64,000 bases of DNA from Pseudonocardia sp. HH130629-09 (GTDB lineage Bacteria; Actinomycetota; Actinomycetes; Mycobacteriales; Pseudonocardiaceae). The translations under genes were made by a program, and so were the position numbers. Of the stretch, positions 48,248 through 57,442 are shown in pieces. A model generated the notes under the pieces. The model saw only the letters and a list, made by a program, of their open reading frames with translations, made no database searches and was not told where the DNA came from. Location: the NCBI RefSeq assembly GCF_001294645.1, contig NZ_CP011868.1, positions 5,146,001 through 5,210,000 on the forward strand. Direction: 5' to 3'. Each line of letters begins with the position of its first letter. The first letter of the stretch is position 1.

Positions 48248-49657
48248 TCACTCGGACAGCGCGCCATCCGGTGTCGTACGGCGGCCTCGGAACTGCTGCG
48301 TGAGGGCGTCCACCAGCAGGAACAGGAGCAGGGACACGCCCAGCACCGGGAAGAGGATGCCGAGACCGAGCGCCACCGACCCGACGACGGCCAGCGACAC
48401 CACCCCCGGTCGCTGCGATCCGCCGGGGGCCGCGGCGCCCGGGCGGGTCGGCCGGCGCAGCCACCACATCCGGTAGCCCCAGACCACGACGACCACGATG
48501 CCGAGCGCCAGCGCGACGAGCAGTAGCTGGTTGCCGATTCCGAACAGGATGCCCATGTGCGCCGAGATGCCGACCTCGGCCGCCTGCGCCATGAACGGCC
48601 AGTCCGTCCATCGGACGGTGTCGAGGATCGCGCCCGACCCGGGGTCGACGGACACCGCGTCCTGCGCGAGCGGCCAGGACCGCTTAACCTGACCGACCTG
48701 CCACGCCCGGCCCGCCTCCGACGGCGGGGTGATCGCGACCGGGTCGGCGATGCCGGCGGCGCGGGCCGCGGCGAGCACCCGGTCTGCGGCGGACCCGACG
48801 GCGGCCGGTGCCGTCGGCGGCGCCGCGACGGTGCCGCCCGCGGGCAGCTCGTCCGAGACCGACGGCGTCGTCCAGCTCAGCGCCGATCGCAGTGCACCGA
48901 CGTTGTCACCGGCGAAGTTCGACCAGGTGAGCCCTGTCGCGGACATGACGAGCATGCCGATCGCGGCCCACAGCCCGACCGAGCCGTGCCACGAGCGGAT
49001 CCGGACCCGTCCGCGGGCCGCGCCCTCGGGCAGCAGCGTGCGGCGCACCCGGGCCCGGCGACGCCGGCGCACCACCCACAATGCGAGCCCGGACATCGCC
49101 AGCACCCACAGCCAACTGGCGGCCAGCTCGGAGTACAGCCGGCCGGCGTCCCCCAGGTGCAGGTTGCGGTGCAGCGTGTCGATCCACGCCCGCACAGGCA
49201 GCCACTCGCCGTAGGTGTCGAGGACCGCGCGGACCTGCCCGGTGTACGGGTCGACGAACGCGGTGCGCGCGTAGTCCTCGGCGACCCCCGGGGCGTCGAA
49301 GGTGACCCGGGTGGTCGAGTCCGGCGCGATCGGCGGCCGGATCTCGGTGACCGTGCCGCCCGGGACGGCGGCCGCGGCGGCACCCACCTGGTCGCGCAGA
49401 TCGAGCTGCGTCGGGCCGACCGGGACGTGCAGCGCGTCGCGGTAGAGGATCTGGTCGAGCTGGGGGGTGGTCGTGTAGAGCAGCCCGGTCACCGCCGCGA
49501 CCAGGACGAAGGGACCCACGAACAGGCCGACGTAGAAGTGCAGCCGCAGCAGCAGCGGCCGCAGGTCCGACCACCACCAGCCGCCCCGTGTCACCGACGT
49601 AGCCGGTGGGCCAGATGCGCCTTGCACATGTGAGTCGAGGGTGTCTGACACGGTCAT
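48248..49657 (-). CDS. PepSY-TM family membrane protein (iron/copper-uptake reductase-like)
   Basis: 469 residues. The N-terminal RLHFYVGLFVGPFVLVAAVTGLLYTTTPQLDQ is the PepSY_TM opening with two putative heme-ligand-type His residues. An extracytoplasmic PepSY part (ALHVPVGPTQLDLRDQVGAAAA, VTFDAPGVAEDYARTAFVDP) follows, then helices around RNLHLGDAGRLYSELAASWLWVLAMSG, another HGSVGLWAAIGMLVMSATGLTWS, a second PepSY part and two C-terminal helices. FoxB/FsrB-type relatives reduce metal-siderophore complexes at the membrane. Here it might reduce the bound metal to free it from the isonitrile ligand. Confidence 0.82.
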   Translation of the reverse strand: MTVSDTLDSHVQGASGPPATSVTRGGWWWSDLRPLLLRLHFYVGLFVGPFVLVAAVTGLLYTTTPQLDQILYRDALHVPVGPTQLDLRDQVGAAAAAVPGGTVTEIRPPIAPDSTTRVTFDAPGVAEDYARTAFVDPYTGQVRAVLDTYGEWLPVRAWIDTLHRNLHLGDAGRLYSELAASWLWVLAMSGLALWVVRRRRRARVRRTLLPEGAARGRVRIRSWHGSVGLWAAIGMLVMSATGLTWSNFAGDNVGALRSALSWTTPSVSDELPAGGTVAAPPTAPAAVGSAADRVLAAARAAGIADPVAITPPSEAGRAWQVGQVKRSWPLAQDAVSVDPGSGAILDTVRWTDWPFMAQAAEVGISAHMGILFGIGNQLLLVALALGIVVVVVWGYRMWWLRRPTRPGAAAPGGSQRPGVVSLAVVGSVALGLGILFPVLGVSLLLFLLVDALTQQFRGRRTTPDGALSE

Positions 49658-49678
49658 TCCTCTTCTGAGATGTGTCGG

Positions 49679-49698
49679 CCCACGTGGCCACGCGTGGG
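49679..49698. promoter_or_regulatory. Inverted repeat CCCACG-N8-CGTGGG upstream of the PepSY gene
   Basis: Six-bp arms starting 22 bp upstream of the start codon. The CACGTGG core is also present in the palindrome at 42481-42494, so a common regulator is conceivable. The arms are short, so confidence is low. Confidence 0.3.
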
Positions 49699-49837
49699 AT
49701 GAACACGGTCGTTGCGTTGAGCTATCTCGTCACGGACCGCAGATAAGGTCGTTCACGGGCGGGGCATGGTTCCCAAGGGTTCGGATCTCACGACGCGATG
49801 TCTGATGACTGTCGGTGTCTAATGGGACCGTGGTGCT

Positions 49838-50257
49838 GTGAGCGGCATACCGTTGGACCCAGTTCTGGGAGGGAAGCTGCGGGTTCCCCGCGCAGAGTTC
49901 GCCGCGGTGTGGGCGGCAGCGCAGTCCCGGACCCGGGAGCAGGGCGAGCGCGGCGTGCAGGACTGGTACGCGGCCGGAGTGGTGACGACGTGCCGGTGGC
50001 TGGCCGGGGCGTCGCACCGCACCTCGTGGGGCCTCGTTCAGCCCGCCGCGGCGCCGGTCACCCGTTCCCGGGCGACGGTCTACGAGGAGTTGATCGAGGC
50101 CGAGTGCCTGGCGGTCGAGCTGCTCCCGCTGCGTCAGCCGGACCTCGTCGCGGACCGCCCGGGGTGGCGGGAGGGGATCCGGGCGACGTTGTGGTGGGCC
50201 TGGCGGGGTGAGGGGCCGCCGCCCCTCGACGTGGCCCGCCAGGCCGACACGGAGTGA
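49838..50257 (+). CDS. Hypothetical protein, conjugative-element accessory type
   Basis: 139 residues from a GTG. Soluble, rich in Ala/Arg/Trp, with PLDPVLGGKLRVPRAEFAAVWA at the start and ATVYEELIEAECLAVELLPL in the middle. I have seen similar small proteins beside traA genes of actinomycete elements, but I know no function. It converges on the relaxase gene, with 10 bp between stop codons. Confidence 0.65.
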   Translation: MSGIPLDPVLGGKLRVPRAEFAAVWAAAQSRTREQGERGVQDWYAAGVVTTCRWLAGASHRTSWGLVQPAAAPVTRSRATVYEELIEAECLAVELLPLRQPDLVADRPGWREGIRATLWWAWRGEGPPPLDVARQADTE

Positions 50258-50267
50258 TCCTCTCCGG

Positions 50268-53200
50268 TTACCAGCCGTTGCTGTACTCGTCGACCGGGGC
50301 GTCCGCGACCTCGTCTTCGGCGATCGCGGCGTGGTCGTCGGTGTGCCAGCGGGTGAGTTCATCGGCGCGGGCGAGGTCGTCGCCGGTATCGCGGTAGCGG
50401 ATCTCGTCCAGGACCCGGCCGGCATGGTCGAGGTGATCGGTGGTCTCGGCGGCGTCAGGCACCCGGACGATGTCCTCGCGGTCGGGCCGAGGTTCGCGTT
50501 CAGCGCGCTCGCGGACGTCGTCCCACCTTGTGTCGGCCGCGCCGTCCTCCTGGACGGGCGGGACGTCGTCGTGCTGGTGGAGGTCCTCGGGGTGGGCGAG
50601 GTCGGTTTCGGTGATGTCGCGGTGGGCGTCCTCGTCGGCCATGGCGGCCTCGTGGGCGGTCTTCCATTCGGCGGCGGTGACCTGCTGGTCGGGGTCGTCG
50701 TCGGCGTCGCGGGCGGACAGCTCGGCCTTCGAGAGTTCGGCCTGGACCCGGGTCTGGGCGGTGTGGGCGAGCCAGGTGGCGCGGGCGTCGTCGATCTGCT
50801 GGAGCTGCTCTGCGCGGGCGTCGAGCACGGCGACCAGCGCGGCGGCCTGGGCGGCCTGGTCGAGGATCCGCTGCCGCTCACCCGGGTCGGTGACGGCGTC
50901 GGCTTCGGCTCGGCGCAGGGCGGCGGTCTGCTGGTGGGTGGCGGCGGTCTGGCGGGTTCCGGCGAGTTCGTTCGCGACGTAGCGGGGCGCGGCGGCGAGT
51001 TCGCGTTCGTAGGCCCGGACGCGGGCGCGGAGCTGGCCGTTGGACAGCTCCAAGTGCTCGCGGTCGATCTCGGGGCGGCCGAGGGTCCGCCACGCGGCGC
51101 GGTAGGCGGCGAACTCCTCGACCTGCCCGGGCTTGGGCGCCGGCCCGAGAATGTCACCCTCGTCGTTGGTGTGGCCGCGCATCTCGCGGTACGCGGCGAC
51201 CCGGCCGACCGCGGCGCACCACTCGTCGCGCTGGTCGGCCTCGGCCGGGCAGGCCCCGAACGCCGCTGTCGCCCAGGCGGGGGGCTCGGTGGCGGCGTCG
51301 CGGCCGAGGGCCGCGGCGCGGGTGTCGGCGGCGCGGGCCAGGGCGGTGAGGTAGTCGCTCCACTCGGTGTTGTCGGTGCGGGGTGTCCACTGCGCCCAGG
51401 TGTCGCCGACGGGGTCGAAGCGGTGGGCGTCGCGGATGCGGGAGTAAAGCACGTTGGTGAGGTTGCGGGAACCGGTGAGCGGCCCACGATCGACCGCCTC
51501 GCCCAGGACCGTCTGGGGGTCGAGGCCGGCCAGCTCGGCGCGGCGCAGCACGCGGGTCAGCGAGGCGGCGCCGTCCTCGGCGGCGATCCGGGCCCGCTGC
51601 TCCCCGGTGAGACGACCACCCGCGACGAGATGGTCGAGGTGGTCGCGGGTGCGTTCGGTCGCGGCGAGCTGGGCCGCGTCAGCGAGCAGCTCGGCGGCGG
51701 TGCGGGTGCTGGCCGCGTGCTCAGCCGACTCGGTCGCGACCGCCAGAGCGGGGCGCGACAGCGTGATCTCGGCGGTGTCGAGGATGGCGGCGAGCGTGGC
51801 GACGGGATCGCGGTGCAGTTCGTGGCGGCGGGTGCCGTCGGCGGGGTCGTCGGGGGCAGTGCGGGTGGTGACGTGCGCGGTGTTCGCACCGCGGCCGCGG
51901 GACATGCCGACGTAGAGGGCCGGGGCGCCGGTGTTCGGGGTGATCACCGAGTGCGTGGTGTCGACGGTGGTGCCCTGGGCGGCGTGGACGGTGGTGGCGT
52001 AGCCGAGGGCCAGGTCCTCGGTGACGTAGGAGGCGGGCAGCACGAGCCGCTGCCCACCCGCCCCGTCGACCGTCCAGCCAGGTGCGGGGTCGGTGGTGTC
52101 GGTGGTGACTTCGATCGAGCCGTCGTCGCGGACGGCGGTGACGCGGTAGGTCTCGCGGTTGATCGGGCCGCGACGGTTGCCGTGCCGCCCGGCCAGGTGC
52201 CAGGCGTTGCGGCGGGCCTGGACCAGGTCCCCGACCCCGGCGACGACACCTTGACGGCCCAACCAGACGCCGTCCTCGGTGACGCGGCCGAGGCGGACCA
52301 GCTCGGTGCGCAGGGCCGCCGACAGGCGGGCGGCCTGGTCGTTGGTGTCGACCAGCAGCAGCGAGTGCTGCCCGTCGAGGGTGTCGGCCAACCATCCGCG
52401 CGCGGCGGAGACTTCGGCGTCGTCGCGGGTTCCGGAGTCGAGGATGCGGCCGTGCTGGTGGTAGGTGCGCAGCACGCTCTCGTCCCCGGCCCGCAGCCGC
52501 AACGACGCGTCGCGTTCCCACTCGGCGCTGAACCGGCGGGCGTCAGCCAGCTCGTAGGACGATCCGGCGGTGGCGAGCAGGTCCATCGCCCCGCCCGCGC
52601 CGATGGCGGCGAGCTGGCGGTGGTCCCCGACCAGCAACAGCTTCGCCCCGACCCGGTCGGCGTGGGTGTGGATCGTGGCGAGGGCGGCGGTGTCGGTCAT
52701 CGCGGACTCGTCGACCACCAGCATGTCCCCCTCGCGCAGCCGCCACGCCTCGTCCTCGCTGCGGACCGCGCCGGGGCCATGAAGGCGGTCCTGAGTGGCG
52801 AGCCAGGCCGCGACGTTGCGCGCGGTCAGCCCCTCACCGGTCAGCACCTCGGTCGCCATCTGGCTCGTCGCCAAACCGAACACCCGACCGGCCCGCGACG
52901 GCTGTCCCGGGTCGTGGTCGTGCAGGGTGGAGTCGGTCCAGGCCCGGGCCAGGGTGCCGACGACGAAGGACTTCCCGGTCCCGGCCGGTCCGACGAGGGT
53001 CTCAACCCGGGCGCCGGAGGTGAGGATCCCGCGCACGGCGGCGGCCTGGTCGGCGCCCAGCTCGACGCCCTCGGTCCGCAGCCGCTCCAGGAAACGGCCG
53101 GCCGCCGGGCGCGACAACGCGACGCCGTCACGTGAGGTGGTGGCGGCGAGCAGGAACCGCTCGGTGTGGACCTGCTCCGGCATCGCGTACAGCGCCCCAC

Positions 53201-54659
53201 CCGGGGCCTGGTAGGCGGACTGGCCGTTCGCCAGGCGCAGCCCGTCGGGCAGCGCCTCGGTGGCGGGTTTCGCGGTCTCCATCGTCACCGCGTGCTCCAG
53301 TGCGGCGTCGGTGAGCTGGTCCAACAGGGCTGCGATCTCGGCCCCGTCGGAGACGCCGAGGTAGTCGGGCAGGGCGGCGTTGACCGCCCGGGTGAGGTCG
53401 GCGGTCGTCCAGAACGTCTTGCGGTTCCGGACGTCCTCCAGCGCGAGTTCGATCACCGCCTGTGGGCTGAACGCCATCGGCTCCACCCCGTCGCGGCGGG
53501 CGGCGAGGACGGCGTCGGCGATCCCGGCTAGTCCGCCCTCGATGTCCGCGCGCAGCCGCAGGTCGATCCGCGACAGCATGTCGTCACGGTCCTCGCCGTG
53601 GTGGGACTTCGCGGCGCGGGTGACCAGGGTGGCCTGCTGGGTCAGCCGCTCGTACTCATAACCGTTCGGGGCGCGGCCGTAGCGGGCTTCGAACGCCTCC
53701 ACCAGCTCCGTCGCCTTCGCCGTCACCGCGTGGCGGCGGGTGGAGATCAGCGACATCGCCTGCGCCGGGATCCCGACCACCTCGCGGACCTTGCCGTCCG
53801 GGCGCATCGCCAGCAGCACCCCGATCGTCTCGATCAGCCGCTCCTCACACGTGCGCTCCCCGACCGCCGCCGCACCCGGGCGCCACCGGTGGACCGCCCG
53901 CGAATCCAGGGTCCGCCACGTCCCGTCCGGGCACTCGACCCGGTTCAGAATCGTGTTGTGGATGTGCAGCTGCGGGTCCCGGTCCCGGGAGTCGTGCTGG
54001 AAGAACGACGCCACCGTGAACGCGTGCGCATCCACCCACCGACCGGCCGCGCCGCCGTGGTGCCCGACCCGCGAATAGCCGGCCTTGTCCTCCAAGTACG
54101 CGAGGGCGGCGTTGTTGCCCGCCCAGATCGCGTCCTCCACCGCCTGGCGGAACTCGCCCCACGCCGCCGCGGTCGTCTCGTCGCCGGCCTGGCGGGCGGC
54201 GACCTCGCGGGCCTCGAACGCGGTGTGCAGCAGCGTCACCGACTTCTGCACGCTGAACGTGGCGTCCAAGAAGGCGACGGCGTGCCGGGCGGCCTTGCCC
54301 GCCTCGGTACGCAGCTCGGCGCGGCGTTCCGCCGCCGCGTCCGGCTCCCGTTCCAACGCCGCCGCGTACAGGTCGTCCTCGGACAGGTACTTGCGCCCGG
54401 TGTGTCCCAACGTTGGGACGCTGTCCCACTGGGACGGATCCCGAAACCCTGCGTGCCGCGGGTCGAGGAAGCGTTCGTAGAGCGCGCGCATGTCCTGGGC
54501 GTCGACCAGACCGGCCAGGCCGAGGCGCTCGGCTCCGGCACCCCACCAGCGGCCCGGCGGCTCCCCCTCTGCGACCGCGCCGGTGTAGTAGTTCTCCCGC
54601 CCGGTCGCGACCTCCTTCAACAGATAGTCCGGCGAGTAGCCGTTGACGACCTTCAGCAC
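50268..54659 (-). CDS. TraA-like conjugative relaxase (MobF/TrwC) with helicase domain
   Basis: 1463 residues from a GTG at 54659, overlapping the small upstream gene by 7 bp. The N-terminal relaxase domain has the tandem tyrosines in GRENYYTG (residues 24-25), DATFSVQKSVTLLHT, and the metal-binding triad region HDSRDRDPQLHIHNTILNRVE. The helicase part (about residues 530-900) has Walker A GPAGTGKSFVVGTLARA, DEAWRLREGDMLVVDESAMTD and QLAAIGAGGAMDLLATAG, then GYATTVHAAQGTT as motif VI region. The C-terminal 400 residues are charged and coiled-coil-like. It nicks oriT and unwinds the strand for transfer. Confidence 0.93.
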   Translation of the reverse strand: MLKVVNGYSPDYLLKEVATGRENYYTGAVAEGEPPGRWWGAGAERLGLAGLVDAQDMRALYERFLDPRHAGFRDPSQWDSVPTLGHTGRKYLSEDDLYAAALEREPDAAAERRAELRTEAGKAARHAVAFLDATFSVQKSVTLLHTAFEAREVAARQAGDETTAAAWGEFRQAVEDAIWAGNNAALAYLEDKAGYSRVGHHGGAAGRWVDAHAFTVASFFQHDSRDRDPQLHIHNTILNRVECPDGTWRTLDSRAVHRWRPGAAAVGERTCEERLIETIGVLLAMRPDGKVREVVGIPAQAMSLISTRRHAVTAKATELVEAFEARYGRAPNGYEYERLTQQATLVTRAAKSHHGEDRDDMLSRIDLRLRADIEGGLAGIADAVLAARRDGVEPMAFSPQAVIELALEDVRNRKTFWTTADLTRAVNAALPDYLGVSDGAEIAALLDQLTDAALEHAVTMETAKPATEALPDGLRLANGQSAYQAPGGALYAMPEQVHTERFLLAATTSRDGVALSRPAAGRFLERLRTEGVELGADQAAAVRGILTSGARVETLVGPAGTGKSFVVGTLARAWTDSTLHDHDPGQPSRAGRVFGLATSQMATEVLTGEGLTARNVAAWLATQDRLHGPGAVRSEDEAWRLREGDMLVVDESAMTDTAALATIHTHADRVGAKLLLVGDHRQLAAIGAGGAMDLLATAGSSYELADARRFSAEWERDASLRLRAGDESVLRTYHQHGRILDSGTRDDAEVSAARGWLADTLDGQHSLLLVDTNDQAARLSAALRTELVRLGRVTEDGVWLGRQGVVAGVGDLVQARRNAWHLAGRHGNRRGPINRETYRVTAVRDDGSIEVTTDTTDPAPGWTVDGAGGQRLVLPASYVTEDLALGYATTVHAAQGTTVDTTHSVITPNTGAPALYVGMSRGRGANTAHVTTRTAPDDPADGTRRHELHRDPVATLAAILDTAEITLSRPALAVATESAEHAASTRTAAELLADAAQLAATERTRDHLDHLVAGGRLTGEQRARIAAEDGAASLTRVLRRAELAGLDPQTVLGEAVDRGPLTGSRNLTNVLYSRIRDAHRFDPVGDTWAQWTPRTDNTEWSDYLTALARAADTRAAALGRDAATEPPAWATAAFGACPAEADQRDEWCAAVGRVAAYREMRGHTNDEGDILGPAPKPGQVEEFAAYRAAWRTLGRPEIDREHLELSNGQLRARVRAYERELAAAPRYVANELAGTRQTAATHQQTAALRRAEADAVTDPGERQRILDQAAQAAALVAVLDARAEQLQQIDDARATWLAHTAQTRVQAELSKAELSARDADDDPDQQVTAAEWKTAHEAAMADEDAHRDITETDLAHPEDLHQHDDVPPVQEDGAADTRWDDVRERAEREPRPDREDIVRVPDAAETTDHLDHAGRVLDEIRYRDTGDDLARADELTRWHTDDHAAIAEDEVADAPVDEYSNGW

Positions 54660-54904
54660 CCCGACCACCCTGAAACAATCATGAAACCGGTCGCGGCCCG
54701 GTCGGGAGCGGCGTCGGGGTTCGCGGACCGGCCACAGGCCGGACCGCACCCTCGGATCGTGATGCCAAGGTGTGCTGCCTTTGATCTTGGGGTGTTCTTG
54801 CTCTGTTCGGTGTAGTGGATCTCGGTTCTGGTCTTCTGCTCGCTCTCGCTGCTGCTCGTGCTCGTCTCGGTGTGGGTGCTGCGGTTCTGGCTGCTCGGAT
54901 TCAT
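54653..54904 (-). CDS. Small Ser/Thr/Glu-rich protein coupled to traA
   Basis: 83 residues. Its ATG overlaps the upstream stop (ATGA) and its stop overlaps the traA GTG, which suggests real translational coupling. The first 45 residues (STHTETSTSSSESEQKTRTE) are very polar with less GC-rich codons than the neighbours. The C-terminus is Gly/Cys-containing. No family recognised; it may be a mere coupling leader. Confidence 0.5.
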   Translation of the reverse strand: MNPSSQNRSTHTETSTSSSESEQKTRTEIHYTEQSKNTPRSKAAHLGITIRGCGPACGRSANPDAAPDRAATGFMIVSGWSGC

Positions 54905-55788
54905 GGCTGGGTCCTGTTCTGAGGCTCGTCGGGGACGAGGTGCAGGCCGCTCGCGGCCTGCGTGTGGGTGTCGCGGAGCTGCTGGAGCGCTCGGGCTGCG
55001 GTGCCCCGCCCGACGTCGGCCATCTCCTGCAACTCGCGCACGGTCGGGAGGGCGCCGTGGCGCTGGCGGTGGGTCGCGGCGGTGGTGCGGGCACGCTCCT
55101 GCGCGCCCGCACCCGACCCGCCCGTCCCACCGGCCCCAGAGCCATCCGGCCAGACCGCGGGGCGCGGCGCCGGGTGGGACACCGGCCGCGGCGGGCCCGG
55201 GACCACCGGCCCGTCCAGGGCGGGCGGGACGGCCGGACCGTGTCCCACCTCGTCGAGGCGTCCCGCCAGTGTCCGACCGGACGGCGGGACGGTGATCGTC
55301 GCCCGGACCCGGGATCCGGCCGTCCCGTCCGGCGCCTGCCGGTCGTGGTGCTCAGGCTGCTCGACGGTGTCGTTCTCGGCGAGGAGGTAGAGCAGGTGCG
55401 CGACGACCGCGGCGGCGACCGCGGGCCACGCCCCGACCCCGAACCGCAGCCCAGCCGACACCTCCAGCTCCCCGCCCGCGGTCACGGCATCGGAGGCGAG
55501 GTAGACCGCCTGCGCCAACCCCGAGAGCCCGGCCGAGACGACCACCACCGACCAGGCGTAACGGGCCGCCGAACCGGCCAGCCGCGCCGTCGCCGCATAG
55601 GCGACCAACGCCAGGCCGTCGGTGATCAGCGGGTAGATCCACGCCACCCCGACCGGCACCCGCGCGGCCACCGCGACCTCGAACAGGCCATGCGCGGTCG
55701 CCACCGCGGCGCCGAGCGCGACGGCCAGCCCCGGCAGCCACACCGCGGCCCGGCCCCACCGGCTCACGCTGCTGGTGCTGGTGCTCAT
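54901..55788 (-). CDS. DUF2637-type (SpdA-like) membrane protein with C-terminal HTH-like region
   Basis: 295 residues from the ATG at 55788. Four helices in the first 150 residues (WLPGLAVALGAAVATAHGLFEVA, YPLITDGLALVAYAATARLAG, YAWSVVVVSAGLSGLAQAVYLA, AWPAVAAAVVAHLLYLLAEN) are the DUF2637 pattern of actinomycete plasmid-spread proteins. A Pro-rich linker leads to a C-terminal helical segment, HRQRHGALPTVRELQEMADVG then GRGTAARALQQL, resembling a small helix-turn-helix. Likely helps intramycelial spread or plasmid maintenance. Confidence 0.75.
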   Translation of the reverse strand: MSTSTSSVSRWGRAAVWLPGLAVALGAAVATAHGLFEVAVAARVPVGVAWIYPLITDGLALVAYAATARLAGSAARYAWSVVVVSAGLSGLAQAVYLASDAVTAGGELEVSAGLRFGVGAWPAVAAAVVAHLLYLLAENDTVEQPEHHDRQAPDGTAGSRVRATITVPPSGRTLAGRLDEVGHGPAVPPALDGPVVPGPPRPVSHPAPRPAVWPDGSGAGGTGGSGAGAQERARTTAATHRQRHGALPTVRELQEMADVGRGTAARALQQLRDTHTQAASGLHLVPDEPQNRTQP

Positions 55789-56465
55789 CGAAGGGCACCC
55801 CCGATCGAGCCGACCGCGGCCGGGGCGTCGGGCTCGGGCGGCATCTGCTCCCGGTGCTGCGACCACCACCCGGTGATCGCAGCCGCGTGCTCCAGCCCCG
55901 GCACCGGCACCGGCGCCCCGCCCGGCGCCGACCAGCCGGGGCGGGTCTGGTGGCGCTCGATCGAGCACGACCCCGCGCTCTTACGGACCCGCGCGACGAC
56001 GCCGGGGCGCTGGCGGTCATGCCAGTCCCCCGCCCCGCTCACCGAGGCGTCCGGGCCCTGGTACGCGGCGCACCAGGCGTGCATGAGCCACAGCAGTTCC
56101 TCGACGACGTCGGGGTGCCACAACCAGCACTCCGGCAGCGCCGACGCCCCGTCGGGGTAGCGCAGGAACACCGCCCCCAGCCACACCGTCAGCTTGTCGA
56201 GCAGACCCTCGACGTCGGCGGTGTCGGTGGGGGCGAGCAGCCACGACGGGGCGGTCGCCTTCTGCCGGCGCCCGACGACCGCGGCCAGAGTGTCCGCCGT
56301 GCGCGCGGCCATCTCCTCCAACCTCTCCACCCGCCCCACCACCGGATCCAGACCGTCGACCCGCCGGTGCAGCTCGTGAACCTCGCGGGCCAGACCAGCC
56401 ACCACGACCTCCGACGACCCACCCGCGGGCCCGGCCGGCTTCTGCGGGTGCGGGGGCGTGCTCAT
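55785..56465 (-). CDS. DUF4913-type protein of mobile elements
   Basis: 226 residues from the ATG at 56465, overlapping both neighbours (ATGA). A coiled-coil N-terminus (VAGLAREVHELHRRVDGLDP, VGRVERLEEMAARTADTLAA) precedes the DUF4913 core ECWLWHPDVVEELLWLMHAWCAAYQGP and GDWHDRQRPGVVARVRK. The family is widespread in actinomycete plasmids and islands next to transfer genes; its function is unknown. Confidence 0.75.
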   Translation of the reverse strand: MSTPPHPQKPAGPAGGSSEVVVAGLAREVHELHRRVDGLDPVVGRVERLEEMAARTADTLAAVVGRRQKATAPSWLLAPTDTADVEGLLDKLTVWLGAVFLRYPDGASALPECWLWHPDVVEELLWLMHAWCAAYQGPDASVSGAGDWHDRQRPGVVARVRKSAGSCSIERHQTRPGWSAPGGAPVPVPGLEHAAAITGWWSQHREQMPPEPDAPAAVGSIGGALR

Positions 56466-57442
56466 CGCTCCCACCCCGACCCGTCCACATCCACCGACGA
56501 CGACGGCCGTCCGTTGGGCGGGGTGTCGTCCTGCTCGACGACCAGGGCCTCGGACTGGGTCCGGCGGACCAGGTCCGCGACGCGGCGCATCTCGGTCTCG
56601 GTCAACGGCCGGACCCCGCCCTCGACACCGTCGTCGACGGTGAACCACAACCCACCCACCGACCCCACCGAACCGGCTGCGGCGTCCCGGTCGGAGCCAT
56701 CGCGGCGGTCGGGGTTCTCGTCCCGCTCGACGGCGTCGATGACCTCGCTCCAGTGCTCGGCGTGCAGCATCGACTCGATGTCCGCCACGTCCCGCACGAC
56801 GTCATGGCCGGAGTCGTGGCCGGGGTCGAGGTCCGGGATGTCCACCGGTGCCTCCTGCTCGTCGCGCGTCTCGAGTGCCCGGCGATCGCCGGGGTGGTCC
56901 TGCTCGCGCGGGTCCTCGTCGAGCGCGGCGACCTCGGCCGCCGCCTCGGCGGCGGCCTGGCGGGCGTCGTGGACAGCGCACGCCTCGCGGTGCGAGCGCT
57001 CCCGGCCCTCCCGAGCGACCGTCACCAACCGCGGCTGCGGATCACACGCCGCGGTGTTGGTCAGCTCGTCGAGCCCCACACTGTGGGCGCGGTAACCCCA
57101 CATCTCCGCGTCGGAGTGCAGCCCGGCCAGCCGGTCCCGCTCGGTGATCGCCGACGTCCCCCGCGCCTCCCGCAGCGCCGCGACCGCGGCCGCATCGGCG
57201 CGGGCGCGGGCCTGGGCGACGGTCTCCCCGCCCGCGAAGTCGACCCACCCGAACCGGGCGCGGGCGTCGTCGAGGTCGAACTCGTCGAGCCGCCACCCCG
57301 ACGACGGCCGGCCATGCACACCGGTCGCGTCGCGCAGGTAGGACGCGACGACCTGTTCGGCGTCGGCCGTCCCGCCGGGCAGCTCGGCGGCCAGCCGCTG
57401 CACCGCCTGCGCGGGGGTCCACATCTCGTAGCGCTCGCTCAT
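56462..57442 (-). CDS. Hypothetical acidic protein of the transfer operon
   Basis: 326 residues from the ATG at 57442, which overlaps the coupling-protein stop; one Met three codons upstream is also possible. The first 90 residues look like a DNA-related domain (YEMWTPAQAVQRLAAELPGG, QVVASYLRDATGVHG), then Ala-rich coiled coil (QAAAEAAAEVAALDEDPREQ), then acidic low complexity. A C-terminal part has GGLWFTVDDGVEGGVRPLTE. I recognise no family. Confidence 0.65.
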   Translation of the reverse strand: MSERYEMWTPAQAVQRLAAELPGGTADAEQVVASYLRDATGVHGRPSSGWRLDEFDLDDARARFGWVDFAGGETVAQARARADAAAVAALREARGTSAITERDRLAGLHSDAEMWGYRAHSVGLDELTNTAACDPQPRLVTVAREGRERSHREACAVHDARQAAAEAAAEVAALDEDPREQDHPGDRRALETRDEQEAPVDIPDLDPGHDSGHDVVRDVADIESMLHAEHWSEVIDAVERDENPDRRDGSDRDAAAGSVGSVGGLWFTVDDGVEGGVRPLTETEMRRVADLVRRTQSEALVVEQDDTPPNGRPSSSVDVDGSGWER

